Positions 11,606-22,846 of a DNA stretch of 64,000 nt are shown here, piece after piece. The DNA comes from Telmatactis stephensoni. Lineage: Eukaryota > Cnidaria > Anthozoa > Actiniaria > Isophelliidae. The stretch is from NCBI GenBank assembly GCA_029948255.1, contig JALIZF010001843.1:124001-188000 (forward strand), in the 5' to 3' direction. How positions within the stretch are numbered: position 1 is the first letter of the stretch; every line of letters begins with the position of its first letter. Below the pieces are notes generated by a model. It was not told the DNA's origin and searched no databases. It saw nothing but the letters and a program-made list of their open reading frames with translations. A program made the position numbers and the translations under genes.

Positions 11606-14600
11606 CCTTAAGATATGCTTTGACAATGTCAACACAATCCTTACGATCGATTTTCAACAAACGATCCACCAGATCTTTTATTGTGTATTCAATTTCCATG
11701 CTGCTAATAACGTATTCAATTACTGCGCAAGTTGGACTCCCTTGGCTGACTTCGCCATCATATGCGCCGAAATCATGGATATCAACCCCTTTGAGAAAGC
11801 CATCCTTCTGAAACAGTTCCGCCAGCTTGTAAAGGAGGTTGTTTTCCGTGGCGTTCAATTTTGGTTCAATGATGTCACACATTAATGCCGCCTCGGACGA
11901 CAAATCTTTCAAAAGTGTATTATCTATATCGGAAGAAATTTGAGAAATACGTAGCATTAGTAAACAAATGACATATATGTTAATACTAAAGGTCGACTGT
12001 TTTAAAAATTACCTGGGATGCTTTTCATGTGCTGCAGTATGTCCTTCTGATGAAGTTCTTCAAGATAGTGCCTAAGTTTGGAAATTGTCAGTTCGGGATT
12101 CTGTGTGCGCAGGATGGTGAAAAAATCTCGACTTGGTCTGAACTTTGGGTCTCTTGAAAAAGATGCACACTTTTGTTCTGGAATTTTTAGTTCCGTTGCG
12201 ACTCGCCTCCAGAGATCCCTGATGTCGAGTCTTAAAATGATTTTTCTCATTAGATCAGGATCTTTATCTGGAAGTTCTGAAACATGATCTTCAGGCGTGA
12301 GCTTTTCCTCTGAAATGATAATTTCGTGTATCATCATTAGTATCTCCTAAAAACCTGTGCAAACGCTTGTAACACTATCAAACGGACCAAATATTGTTCA
12401 ATTGTGCTCTCTTGAAAATAGAAATGTTATTAAATCCACTAAGGATTTTGCAATTCTAAAATGAAAAAAGCAAGCCATATTTTTAAGTCCTACGGTAAAC
12501 AATGTTATAAAGAAATCGCCATCACAGGGCTTGGTATTCTTTTAACACAGCTGACGGCACTGATGTTGTAGTCGTGACTGCAAAATCATTAATTGTCTTC
12601 ATTATATATTGTTACACTGTTATCAGCTAGTATTCTTTTTATTATTACCTTCGATGCTTTTATTGATGAGACGCAATACTTGATGTAATTTCTTGTCCTT
12701 AAAAATCGAGCAAAGATCTTTGACCAAAAAATTTGGTTTCGTGGTAGTTAGATGGCTAAACATATTCTCCGTTGGACTTGTTGGGCTTCGCATGGAAACA
12801 GTGATTTGGTTACGCTCTTGATCTGACACGTTAAATTCCTGTGCAAGATGTACCCAGTTTTGGATCTTTTTGCCGCATGTAGTAGAATGCTTAATGTCGA
12901 GAGCTTTGGATAAATCGTCTTGGAAATACTGGTTTTCCCACGCCTTTTCCAGTTTATCACCTGGGGAAACCAAACATATACACCGTACACTGTCAGTAAG
13001 GCAAAGCTCCTTTATTATAGGACCCTAGCCCTTGCGAAAGGTGTTTTAGCCATATTCCAGGACCTGGTTGTTCGAAAGACGATTAGCATTAACCCAGGAT
13101 TAAATCTAAAGAAAAGCATTCATTTTAACCCAGGATTAAATCTAAAGAAAACCATTCATTTTCACCCAGGATTAAATCTAAAGAAAAGCAATATCTAAAA
13201 TAGGTATTCAGTGGGGGAAAACCGTCGAAAAATTGTCATCATCACCCGTATGAGTGTGTGTTTTGAGGAGGCGTATAAATCGGGGGGCGGTTATTATCCT
13301 GGGAAGGGGATTTACAACTCAAACACACACCACGCGCACACGCCCACACACATACTCACATACACTTATTTCAAGAAACGTTGTCGCGGTTCAGAGCAAC
13401 AAGCGTCAAGCCAAGACCAAAATGAATGCTGGTTTTGTGCTGGTAATGTATTCAAAATCAGACTTGTTTTCAATAGAATGGAGTGCTAAGCACGTGAAAA
13501 TGTTCACTTTGTAATTCTATAGAACAAGTCTGATTTGTATACGTTGCTATCATAAAACCAACATTCATTTGGGTCTTGGCTTAACGCTTGTAGCTTTGAA
13601 CTGCGACAACGTTTTTTTTTAAATAAGTGTATACACGTCACACAAGCGTCTAGACGATTTTGTCGATTGTATGCAAAAATACAAAAAATACTGAGATAGT
13701 CCAGGGTAAATGGGCTCCAGTGGACAGTCACACAATTAACACTCTATAATTCTATATCATAAAGTTTAGTAAAACAAACCTATTGACAGTTTAGGATCTT
13801 GGACAGTGTTCTCCAAGCCGGGAAGTTGCGTCTCTTGAACATGTGCACGAACTACAAATACACATAAAACGTCATACCTCCGTTTTAAAAATAAAAGAGA
13901 TCCATGCGATCGATTAATTCACCTTCCCGAAGTTTGCCAGAATTTTTTACGATTTTGCGCGCGCAGGCGAAGTCAGGGGACAAAAATATTAAGAAATATT
14001 GGCATTTATTGCATTTCATGGGAACTCTTGCATTTACACGAGAAAAACGTTGTCTATGTCACTTCAGAAGAAGTAGTAACTTTAGAGAATTTCATCCAAA
14101 CCCTTCTTATGAACTGTTATCGGAATTTGTAGGTACTATACTCGTTTTTTGGTGAATTTTCCAGTATATCTAAGGTTTGCTTTAATATTTTTTTACCTTG
14201 ACCTCGCTTGCGCGCGCTTAATCCTAATGAATTCTGGGAAACTCCAGGATGGTGAATTAGATCGAAAACAACCTCGTTCCAAGGCCCTTTCCATCGCTTG
14301 GGCAGAGGGCAAGGCCGCCTGGGAACGAGGTTGGACCGAAAAGGAGTATGGGTAAGTGAAAATTTCATTTCACTTAAGATTTACATTTTAAAGCGCGGCA
14401 AACATAACAGATCTATATGTCAAAAAAAGACATGATTATTGCAAAATCAGTCCAGTCCAGTCCAGTCCAGTCCAGTCCAGTCCAGTCCAGTCCAGTCAAG
14501 TCCAGTCCAGTCCAGTCCAGTCCAGTCCAGTCCAGTCCAGTCCAGTCCAGTCCAGTCCAGTCCAGTCCAGTCCAGTCCGTGGTTTACAACATGTCTTCAA

Positions 14601-15381
14601 GTAAGAACTACAGAAATTGTAGGAAGCCTCCTTAACAAACTGATTTTATAATCATTCTAAGACACAAAACTTTAAAGACAACACTAGCTTGGATCTGCAA
14701 ATCCTTCGGATTTAGACATTCATGTCTAAATTTAATGAAAATTGACATTTGTATTTTTGACTTACCTTTGTCAGAGTCCGCATGACGAAAAAACTTAAAC
14801 AACCCTTTATTGGTTTCAGAAAACTCAACAATACCCCAAAATTGCACTTTGTCATCACGGAAGGCAAGTATCGGCGAACCTTGCACTGCCAAACCATCAA
14901 ACTCACCAGCTTTTTCTTCGGGATTTTCCACATAAAGTTGCAACAATCCTAATTGCTCATCCAATAAAACGCGGAATGTAGCGATTTCATCTTTGTCATA
15001 TGGCTGCAAGGTCCGTATTAGAACTGTCATGTCCTCAACTTTGAACGTTTCCCGGCTACTTGATCCTTGTATCCCAGTGAGGAATGCATCAGCCTTAGAT
15101 CCCGACTTGTCGACCGAAAAATATGCTATTGCGCTGTTATGATATTCTTTATCGGGAGGTCCGAGCTCCAACTCGTGTTGTTTGCCATCTACATCTGTAA
15201 AAATTGCAAAGAACTTGACATCTTTGGAATTTTGGAAGATTTTGTTCGATGTAGCAATTTGCAATCTATATCCTTGGACGGTTGAGCGAATTAGGCAACC
15301 AGTCCCCAAAACTTCGCCGTGACCATCTTGTTGCCGTCCAATAATTCTACAGACGCTAGCCTTGATACTATTTCTACACAT
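11606..15381 (-). CDS. Trypsin-fold (probably inactive) plus three death-fold domains
   Basis: Exons on the - strand: 15381..14766, 13851..13780 (less certain), 12960..12649, 12309..12013, 11923..11606; all junctions are phase 1. ATG 15381 is preceded in frame by TGA with context GCCACCAAAATG. Residues 1-205 resemble a trypsin-like peptidase (GTGCLIR near the start, GLAVQGSPILA and FWGIVEF near the end), but positions expected for His, Asp and Ser read as Asn (ATSNKIF), Ser (HNSAIAYF) and Gln (VQGSP), so it is likely a pseudo-protease (inference). Then follow a DEATH domain (NWVHLAQEFNVSDQERNQI), a second DEATH domain (DLWRRVATELKIPEQKCASF) and a divergent death-fold ending IVKAYLKG. The model is open at a good donor, GTAAGT, after 11606; no final exon was recognised. 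At least 538 residues. Convergent paralogue of the gene at 1-6477 and divergent from TRIR. Confidence 0.72.
13089..13192. repeat. 36-bp tandem repeat, three copies
   Basis: Three copies of a 36-bp unit containing ACCCAGGATTAAATCTAAAG. It lies in an intron of the - strand death-domain gene. Confidence 0.85.
14448..14578. repeat. (AGTCC)n pentanucleotide array
   Basis: About 26 copies of AGTCC, with one copy changed to AAGTCC. It lies in the first intron of the - strand gene, about 190 bp downstream of its first donor. It produces spurious serine/proline-rich frames in all phases. Confidence 0.95.
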
Positions 15382-15791
15382 TTTGGTGGCTTTAATGTGT
15401 CAAAAGTAGCAACTTTATCAAAGCCAAGCAGAAAATTGATTTCACAGAGTCAAAGTACAGCTGCTACTTCCGCGCATTGTCCTTGTTAATCAGACCGTGA
15501 CCTGGAGCAACTTGGGAACAGCCGGAACAGCCGGAACAGCCGGAACAGCCTGGAACAGGGACGCTCAGAACTAATAATCAGATATAGTTTACAGGAAATT
15601 TTAAGCACTTCAAGCTATTTTTTTATACCTACAGTCTAGATAAAGGGATTGCTATAGCATGCTTTAATAGCAGAGGCTTTTAGTAAATATATATGGGAAT
15701 CCTCAAAGTGATTTTCGGGAACCCTGTGACAACAGTATGCAGAGAGGTCATGGATTGAGCACCAAATCGAGTCTCATTTCGTGTTTGCATC
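15382..15791. promoter_or_regulatory. Divergent promoter region, death-domain gene / TRIR
   Basis: The start codons of the - strand pseudo-protease/death gene (15381) and of TRIR (15792) lie 410 bp apart, so the promoters are shared or adjacent. It contains a 9-bp array at 15514-15558 (unit GGAACAGCC, about five copies). Four junctions read CCGGAA or near it, the core of ETS-factor sites; function is inferred only. Confidence 0.6.
15514..15558. repeat. 9-bp tandem repeat GGAACAGCC
   Basis: Five near-identical 9-bp units, the last with an extra T. It sits between two divergent start codons and repeats the CCGGAA motif. Confidence 0.85.
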
Positions 15792-18231
15792 ATGGCGTCG
15801 AAAAAAATTGATTGTGGGACAAGCTCATTTCTACTGACAAAAAATGAAGCTAAACAAGCAGAAAAAGAAACTGAAAATGCTTCTAACACATTTGCAAATG
15901 ACGGAAGTTTCTTTGAAATGTACAAGAAACGAATGGAGGAAATGGAAAAAGCTAAAACTTTATCCAAAGATTCGGTGCCCTTGGACAGTGATGGCGGGAA
16001 GGTTAAGGCCGAGAAAGACTCATCAAATACAACCGACAAAACGACTGATGGACAAGGCGATTCAAGAACCGTTAAAACGAGTTTAATTTCACAGGTCTGG
16101 ATAAAGAAACTTCGCTATATTTCACGTGCAACAAATACACGATTCTATTTTTTGTTTACTTGATTCACAGAACTTTTTGATCCAAGTTCCACAGTTCGTG
16201 GACTGTTGTCTATAGGAGTGATCTTTTTACATTAGGAAAATTTGCCACATTGAAAGAATTTTTAAGATCGTATAATCAGATATTTTTAAGGATGAATTTA
16301 CACAATCCATTCTTTCAAGAACAATATGTTTGAGGTCTGAGAAGAAAGGGTGATTTTATTTATTTTTTATTTTTTGTATTTGAAAGTAAGCAATGCACAT
16401 TTTGTCTTCCATAAAATATGCCATAGCTTGTTAATGGCTGTGAAATGAATTTGACATCAAGAAGTTTTTGTTTGACTTTAAATTCAGTTCCATATTGGGT
16501 CTCAGCATTTTGGTTGGTAAAGACATCAACATTGACCAAGCTTCTGATCACCTTTTTTCTACATAACCCCAAGAGACCATAATACTAAGAGAGCGAAACT
16601 GGTATTGATGTCTGCACAATGTGCTTGGCACTTAAGGTTATTTTTATTAACAAGAAGTTGACACCATGGCTGTACAAACAAATCAATTTGGCAGATTGTA
16701 TCCACACATGCATAAAAATCGAATTCCACTGTTTGAGCACCTTGCGTGCACAATATTGTGCAACTTCCTATTACTAAAAATAACCTTAAGTGCTAAGCAC
16801 AATGCTCAGACATCAGTCCGTGAGTTTCACTCCTTTAGTATTATGGTCTCTTGCCCTTATAATGTGTTAGTGCAAATAGATTGATCTTTGCACAAATTAG
16901 TTCTGTAAGTCATTTACTTGGCCAATAGCAAAGGGTTATTCATATACAGTGATACAAACTACATTTGTCAGCACAAAGGAGAAATATTTGTTTTACTTTC
17001 TTTGTGCCAGTGGCACAAGAAGAATCTTGGATGCTGTCTTTTTTGAATGGGATATCTGACATTGTGAAAATGTGGTTGGAATATATGGTTTTCTTCTGTA
17101 ATATTTAAAACTTGGCCTATTGAAATATTAGTGAAGACAATTTCAAGAAAATCACATTTGGATTTAATGTTATTGCCAAAAGCTTGATAGGGTTTATTTT
17201 TAAAGGGATAATATTGAGATGATGTTGTGTTAGTTATTTTGTCTTACCGTGTGAGTCTCAATCATACAAAAACAGGGGAAAAGGAAACTTATGGTTGGTA
17301 GAATGGGCGGTGCCTCCAAACAGTTCCAGGCAAAAAAGAAGAAACAAGAAAAGCAAGCTGAACAAGAAAAGAGCAAAGATGATAAGGTATACATGTAGTT
17401 CATGACAGTAGTAACTACAGCAGAATTGTGTTCAAGCGAGGCCTCTAACTACTGTGGTTTACTTTGGGAAAGTGAGTCTGAGCTTTCACCAAACCACAGC
17501 ATCTCAAGGTGAGTCTGAGCTTTTGTCAATCTAGGGCATCTTCAGGGAGTCCATGAAGATGCTGTTGATCAGTGAAAGTTTGGGCTCAATTTCCCAAGGC
17601 AAATCACAGTAGTTCGAGGTCTCACTTGAACACAATATTTATTCCACTATCACAATATAGCTAATTCTATTAATGTCAAATTGCTGAAAAAAGCCTAAAG
17701 CTTTGAGAGCGGAAGCATGAAAATTTTTTATCACCGTGACATCATTACAATAAAAACTCACTGTATGCTTGCAAATTCTACAACTTGGACACATAATTCT
17801 ACAACTTGGACCTTAATTTCTCAGATAGCCTACAGAGAAGTTTGTTAGTACACAAAAGATAAGCCTTTAGGCTTTTTTTCAGTGACAACATTAACTGAAA
17901 TAGCTATATACAACTGAAAGACAATATCAACTGTCTACAGTAGTAGCTTCCTTTGGAATTTTGAACAGTTTCTGATGAAAGATGACTAGAATAGAAACAG
18001 CTGTAACTTTTAGTATACATGTAAGGACTAGTATAGCTTAGGATTTCCTCAACATCTATTTTATGTATAATCCTTTTCTTGAGGATTTATTTTCAGTGTG
18101 CCTTTACTTTCAATGTCTTTGTTCCCTAGGGTGAAAACACAGCATGGAATGCTTATATGGAAGAAGTCAAAAAGTACAGGGAAGGATCATGCACAGAAGA
18201 AGTTGATAGAGTTAGACCCCTTGTGAAGTAG
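15792..18231 (+). CDS. TRIR: TRIR / C19orf43 orthologue (telomerase RNA-interacting RNase)
   Basis: Three coding exons: 15792..16094, 17276..17386, 18130..18231 (stop TAG 18229-18231), both introns phase 0, total 171 residues; human TRIR is about 176. The two hallmarks of the family are present: FANDGSFFEMYKKRMEEMEK in exon 1, corresponding to the conserved FANDGSF helix, and AWNAYMEEVKKYREGSC with a C-terminal RPLVK in exon 3. The middle exon is lysine/glutamine-rich, as in the vertebrate protein. In vertebrates TRIR is reported to act on RNA and associate with telomerase RNA; that role here is by homology only. The start has good context (CATCATGGCG). Introns 1 and 2 each carry a fold-back MITE. 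The gene is divergent from the pseudo-protease/death gene. Confidence 0.9.
16571..16852. mobile_element. Fold-back MITE in TRIR intron 1
   Basis: AAGAGACCATAATACTAA at the left end pairs with TTAGTATTATGGTCTCTT at the right end. The arms extend about 75 bp, including CACTTAAGGTTATTTTTA, around a spacer of about 110 bp. Confidence 0.85.
17425..17636. mobile_element. Fold-back MITE in TRIR intron 2
   Basis: ATTGTGTTCAAGCGAGGCCT pairs with AGGTCTCACTTGAACACAAT. The inverted arms continue through ACTACTGTGGTTT / AATCACAGTAGT. Confidence 0.8.
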
Positions 18232-18311
18232 TAATACTTATTATAATGCTATTGTTAAAAGGTTGTCCTTGTAAATATATTTTGATACTTAAAGAAATGT
18301 CACTTGATATT

Positions 18312-18456
18312 ATTCATGACTCTTAAAACTCCATTACATGCGGGCTTAGCCTCGAACCCAGGAGCTATTTGTTTTGTTATTCTAATTTCTGCTTTTGTTT
18401 TCTATCGCTGAAGTGAGGCTAAGCCCGCATGTACTGGAGTTTTAAGAGTCGTGAAT
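18312..18456. mobile_element. Fold-back MITE, GCTTAGCCTC family, copy 1
   Basis: Left arm ATTCATGACTCTTAAAACTCC with GCGGGCTTAGCCTC, right arm GAGGCTAAGCCCGC with GGAGTTTTAAGAGTC. It lies just 3' of TRIR, possibly in its 3' UTR. The core resembles the element at 25396-25594. Confidence 0.85.
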
Positions 18457-18939
18457 AAATAACATCATAGTATCTTATCACTTATCGATACTGATCTAGA
18501 GCTATTCTAAATAGGAAACAAAAATTTCCATTATAGCAATGAGACATCCTTTTTTCTTTTGACATTTCATTCAAAAATATAACATGAACAACCTTGTTAG
18601 AAGGCATCCATATTTAACATAACTTTGTATATATTTTCCTCTATAAATATTACCTAGGTCATTGGTGTTTGTATACGTACATAAAGCAATCAAGAGTTGC
18701 ACTATATTTGGTTATGAAGGGCTGTGGTACAAAATCAGATTTAGTTTTGAAAAATCACTTAAAAATTTTGTACACTAGCAGCCTTTCATTTCCACATGTG
18801 CAATGGTTCTCCTTTTGTTACATGTACCAGTTAACCCCTGTTTCCCAAACAAATGTTATTGAAGGTTTGAATGTATATGATTAAGATCAAAACCTTGGTT
18901 GCATTTGACCCTCTGCTAAACTGTTCTTCCCATCTTATT

Positions 18940-19082
18940 AGAGTGCACGCACTTAATCCGTGAAACATAAATAGTACAAAATAGTGCTAAATTATGGTAA
19001 TTCCTTTGTTTCCTATTGTCTAATCAACACTATTTAGTAGTAATTAGTAGTGTTTGTTTCACGGATTAAGTGCATGCACTCT
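18940..19082. mobile_element. MITE, AGAGTGCA termini
   Basis: AGAGTGCACGCACTTAATCC and GGATTAAGTGCATGCACTCT are near-perfect terminal inverted repeats, extended by GTGAAAC / GTTTCAC. A partial relative with GAGTGCATGC and a run of ACTAATTAGTACTAAATAGTG lies near 8113-8175. Confidence 0.85.
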
Positions 19083-19248
19083 ACTGTAATTAAAGTACAA
19101 ATACAATGGAAATTCTGTGATATTGTATGACTTTTTATTGAGAACTAAATACAAATTGAATAAAATTTTACCGATAATTATTTACAATTATTGTGTCATT
19201 TTATTCCGTGATTTATTGATTTATTGATTATTTATTTATCTACAATTA

Positions 19249-19395
19249 ATGACAACGGAAACTCTTTTCTGGGATGGTCTTGATATGAGAGGTAGATATA
19301 CTTGTAGTGACAAAACAGTAGATCCTTCAACAATCTTTAATATTATTAGACGTATTTTTATTTATAATTTTCTTGAAAATCGTATTTTAATTTAA
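19249..19395 (+). other. Short open frame, possible retroelement fragment
   Basis: ATG 19249 opens a 48-residue frame starting MTTETLFWDGLDMRGRY and ending FLENRILI. About 80 bp later comes CATAAATAAAGTTCATTCATTC, which resembles the 3' tail of non-LTR retrotransposons. I do not recognise the protein; it could be the end of a decayed element. Confidence 0.3.
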
Positions 19396-19614
19396 GTATT
19401 AGTAGGTTTTGTTTCTTTAGAAATTTACATGGCTTAAAGCACATATTTGTAAAGTTTTAGTGATTTGACCCCGTGCATAAATAAAGTTCATTCATTCTGT
19501 ATAATAAGAAGAAAAGAAAAGAATCGGCAATTTTATGGTGGGAATTTCGAATTTTCAGTTTAAAAAGCACTGACCAGACCCGGCTAAGATGAGGTACTTT
19601 ACGTAATATTCATA

Positions 19615-19912
19615 GCGGGGTGGGGGGTGGGGGCACTCCCTTGCAAAAATGGTAGGGGTGCTCGACGGAGGGTTTTGAAAATGACCCTAAAAGGCACGCA
19701 TAAATTATCGGAGATGCCGATTTTATACCCTAAAAGATATGACCACATTCAACTAATATTTTTTATAAAGAATATTCGTATGTGAGATTCAATCTTTATG
19801 TGACTGACCCTAAATGGTACGCAATGAACGGGAAACCCTAAACGGTACGAGCGGGTCATATTTTCGACCTTAAAAGGTCCGTCGTGCACCCCTACCACTT
19901 TTGTAAGGATTC
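19615..19912. repeat. Interspersed repeat with CCCTAAA(A/C)GGTACG motifs
   Basis: This begins with a G-rich stretch, then carries several degenerate copies of 'ccctaaaaggcacg' / 'ccctaaacggtacg', and is bounded by GGGGTGCTCGACGGAGGG and GTCGTGCACCCC, which are partly inverted. It resembles the 892 and 3452 repeats in style but not in exact sequence. Confidence 0.5.
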
Positions 19913-19929
19913 ATAGCGGGAAAACTGCT

Positions 19930-20286
19930 CAAAATTGAAAATAATGTTTCGTCACAGTCTACGCTCGATTTCCAGCCGTGAAGAAATAGTCACAAGTTCA
20001 AATTACAAGTCCCGATAAATACAAAGGATGTTTTCAAATATTCTTTTTTCATTAGAACTGCTGTAGACTGGAACAATCTTCCGCCAAATATCGCCATGAT
20101 CCCTTCATTAGATAAGTTTAAGGAAGAATTAACAAAATATTTAGATTAAGTTGTCCATTATGTTGATTATTTTGCCTAATTTTATGAGGAGTATTTTATT
20201 ATTGTATATAGTTTATCTTTTTTATAGTTAGTGTGATGCCACCAGGCCTTACTAACTTAATAAATGATGATGATGATGATGATGAA
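19930..20286 (+). mobile_element. LINE 3' end fragment
   Basis: Frame at about 19999-20149 reads FKYSFFIRTAVDWNNLPPNI and ends FKEELTKYLD followed by a stop. A 'RT..DWNNLP' motif a few dozen residues from the end is typical of the C-terminus of non-LTR retrotransposon polyproteins. About 115 bp of 3' UTR follow, then a (GAT)n tail at 20265-20286. It is 5'-truncated, as most LINE copies are. Confidence 0.65.
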
Positions 20287-21213
20287 GAGTTCCGGTTACA
20301 AACGCTTTTTATTAAACCGAACCCCTCTACGGCTGGAAGTCGGGTACGGTACAGGAGAAAACAATTTTCCAACAACGACCAATATACTTGATTGATGGCA
20401 GAGAATCGCCACAACTTTGTTCTGTCGGGTGCATATAAAAAACGATCAGAAAAAACGGTGGTAGCTAGGCCAGAGCCCAGATCCCTCAACTGTCAGCATT
20501 CGATTCCAAAACAGGGATCCCACTTGCTGTTTACGTAGATTGTCTCATGTTTTTTGCTTTCAAACGAAAAGTTTATTTCAATATTATAAGAACCTTATTG
20601 ATGAATAGAAATTAGTTGTGTGATAAGTCTTAAAGCCGAATTCCTATGAATCTATCGTCTTTTTATTTATTTATTTCAGTCACGCTTAGTGACCTGCTGT
20701 AACTCATTACCCTTTGTGAATTATTCAAGCAGCTACAAATAAAGACCCGCAAACGTATTTACAACGTATACATTTTTTCGACGTCAGTACGGTATTATTT
20801 TACACGACTTTTGATAAACCAATGCTTAAATATTATTTTTTTGAGCCTGGGGGTTTTCCTGTTGAGACATGTTGAAGGGTCATGACGTTTTTTCTCCCGC
20901 TTCAGTTTCAATAATACCTGATTTGCATATGTTAATCGTTATTCATCACGGTTCATACTATGATAAAATTGAGTAAGTTCTGTGAATCTGTTATGCGATT
21001 TTCTATATTCAAATGTCTAGGACTGGAGTTTTATTGCTTCATTACCCTCTGACACCATATTCACTAACTTAGATTTTTGTATTTTTTTGTTGGTTTAGTG
21101 TACAAATGTTATTTGTCTTCTGAGCATGTGTGAACTCTATTGTTGGAGCATATCCACTTCCTTTCAAAAGCTTTTTTTAGTCCCACAAGGACTGATTAAA
21201 TCTGGGTTTGTGA

Positions 21214-21225
21214 GATATATATTAT
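21214..21225 (+). promoter_or_regulatory. TATA box of the U6 gene
   Basis: ATATATATTATA lies 19-30 bp before the first base of the U6 gene, the position expected for a type 3 RNA polymerase III promoter. Confidence 0.7.
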
Positions 21226-21243
21226 ACCAAACTTAACTGTAAC

Positions 21244-21255
21244 GTGCTGCTTCGT

Positions 21256-21299
<44 letters not shown>

Positions 21300-21348
21300 G
21301 GCCCCTGCGCAAGGATGACACGCAAATTCGTGAAGCGTTCCAAATTTT
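21244..21348 (+). ncRNA. RNU6: U6 spliceosomal snRNA
   Basis: The sequence matches the deeply conserved U6 snRNA over its whole length: 5' stem-loop GTGCTGCTTCGTCAGCAC, the ATACAGAGAAGATTAGCATG region that pairs with the 5' splice site and U4/U2, the 3' intramolecular stem-loop region, and the end AATTCGTGAAGCGTTCC before a run of T. U6 is the catalytic RNA of the spliceosome. The 5' stem-loop is one base shorter than the human one as I recall it. A TATA box upstream and T-run downstream support an intact polymerase III gene rather than a pseudogene. Confidence 0.95.
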
Positions 21349-21350
21349 TT
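21345..21350 (+). terminator. RNA polymerase III terminator
   Basis: Six T residues directly follow the U6 3' end. Confidence 0.85.
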
Positions 21351-22512
21351 ATTTTCAAAATTTTTAGGGCCCTAGTTTTCTTATTCAAAAAATATTTTTT
21401 TTACGTTGTGGAACGTAAATTGACACAAGAACAGCTCAAAACATTAAGTAGGTGAAATAAATTCGTAAAACAAACAAAATCAATGTCCTTTTTCTTATTT
21501 TATGCAGTTCACTGAAAAGAGAAAGAAGAAAAAAACTCGAAATGAAAAAAACAAAAATTGACGTTTCTAAGTATAGCGATGTCTGCAAATTCACCGGTCA
21601 GCAGTCACTCCCAATTGACATTCAGCTGATAAGTGCGGGTAAGTGACAGTTCACGAAAGGGATGCAGAAAGTGGGCTAAAACAGCCACAAAACCGTACAA
21701 ATTCAAGAATTGCGAAGACTATTTTATGACAGTATTGTCAAGGTATGTCTTTTTATTAGAGAAAACAGTAAGAATTGTAATTATCCGCCTTGCTTCTGCA
21801 CATGTGGCACAAACAACTTTGCCGGATCCGTCGGTTGAGTTGAGCCACCAAATATCACTGCCTATCGGCTGAGCGTCATGTACTGTTAATGGCGGACTGA
21901 AAACACGACCGAATAATGAGGGACATAATGAGAATAAGTTATTAAGAATGTATATAATAAGCTCCAAAATAAGAAATTTTGCTACATTCGTTTGTTCGCT
22001 GTGCTTGGAAGTCTCGTATATTCATTCGGGCTTCCTGTGTTATGGTTTTCGCGCGCTTATTTGCACATTTGGATATGAAATGTTTTTCAGAAAGAAAAAA
22101 ACTTTTTATTTGTACTGTGTGTTAAGATCTGTGGCTGCTAGAGGACCCTAGAGGAGGGGGGCTAAGGAGACATCACCACCATATAAAACAGAGATAATTA
22201 GTGACATTTCGAGTGCTAAATTCCATTGCACATAATGTATTCTATAGGCCTCTAGGACTTAGGTAAATTAGCCCATAAAAATGTAAGGAAATAGGGGAGA
22301 AAAATGATATTTTGGTTAAAATGGCTATGATTTCAAGATTTGAGGCCTGCTCTAATCTTGAGCAGGGGATACGGTCCAAAATATGGAGACTCCCGGGTTA
22401 TCTCGGAGGGTTGACAGTCCTCCAAGTGGGAAATGCATGCATTGGTGAATAATGCTCCAATATCATTTAGAAGAGAAATAGTAAACAGATGAAATAGTTT
22501 GTTAAATGTTGT
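21351..22512. other. Intergenic, U6 to POLR1E 3' end
   Basis: AT-rich with short unsupported open frames (for example 21633-21872). No recognisable gene or repeat. Confidence 0.5.
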
Positions 22513-22669
22513 CAGTGGCCGATCCAGGGGGGGTTCCATGGGTTCCACGGAACCCCCCTTGAAGGTTTTAAGCCATTATTTGTCAAACATCGACCAAAGA
22601 ATAGAGTATTATACACAGCTGACTTTAAGAAATGGAAACCCCCTTGGAAAAATCCTGGATCCGCTACTG
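22513..22669. mobile_element. hAT-like non-autonomous element
   Basis: CAGTGGCCGATCCAGG at the left and CCTGGATCCGCTACTG at the right are terminal inverted repeats of the 'CAGTGGCGGATCCAG' type found in hAT superfamily MITEs. The interior has GGAACCCCCC and GGAAACCCCC. A clean 8-bp target duplication is not evident. Confidence 0.7.
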
Positions 22670-22846
22670 GTTGTTGGTGATACACACTCTTGTGCTATTG
22701 TCAAAAGAGTGAATGTGGTACATTTGTTATAAAATGTCTTGTTTTATATATTCATTATGCATTTGCTAAATCTATAATTTTATGACATTGAGTAGCAATA
22801 CATAAAATTTCAATGATTTTTTATTTTAAATTTCGTTACAAAAATA

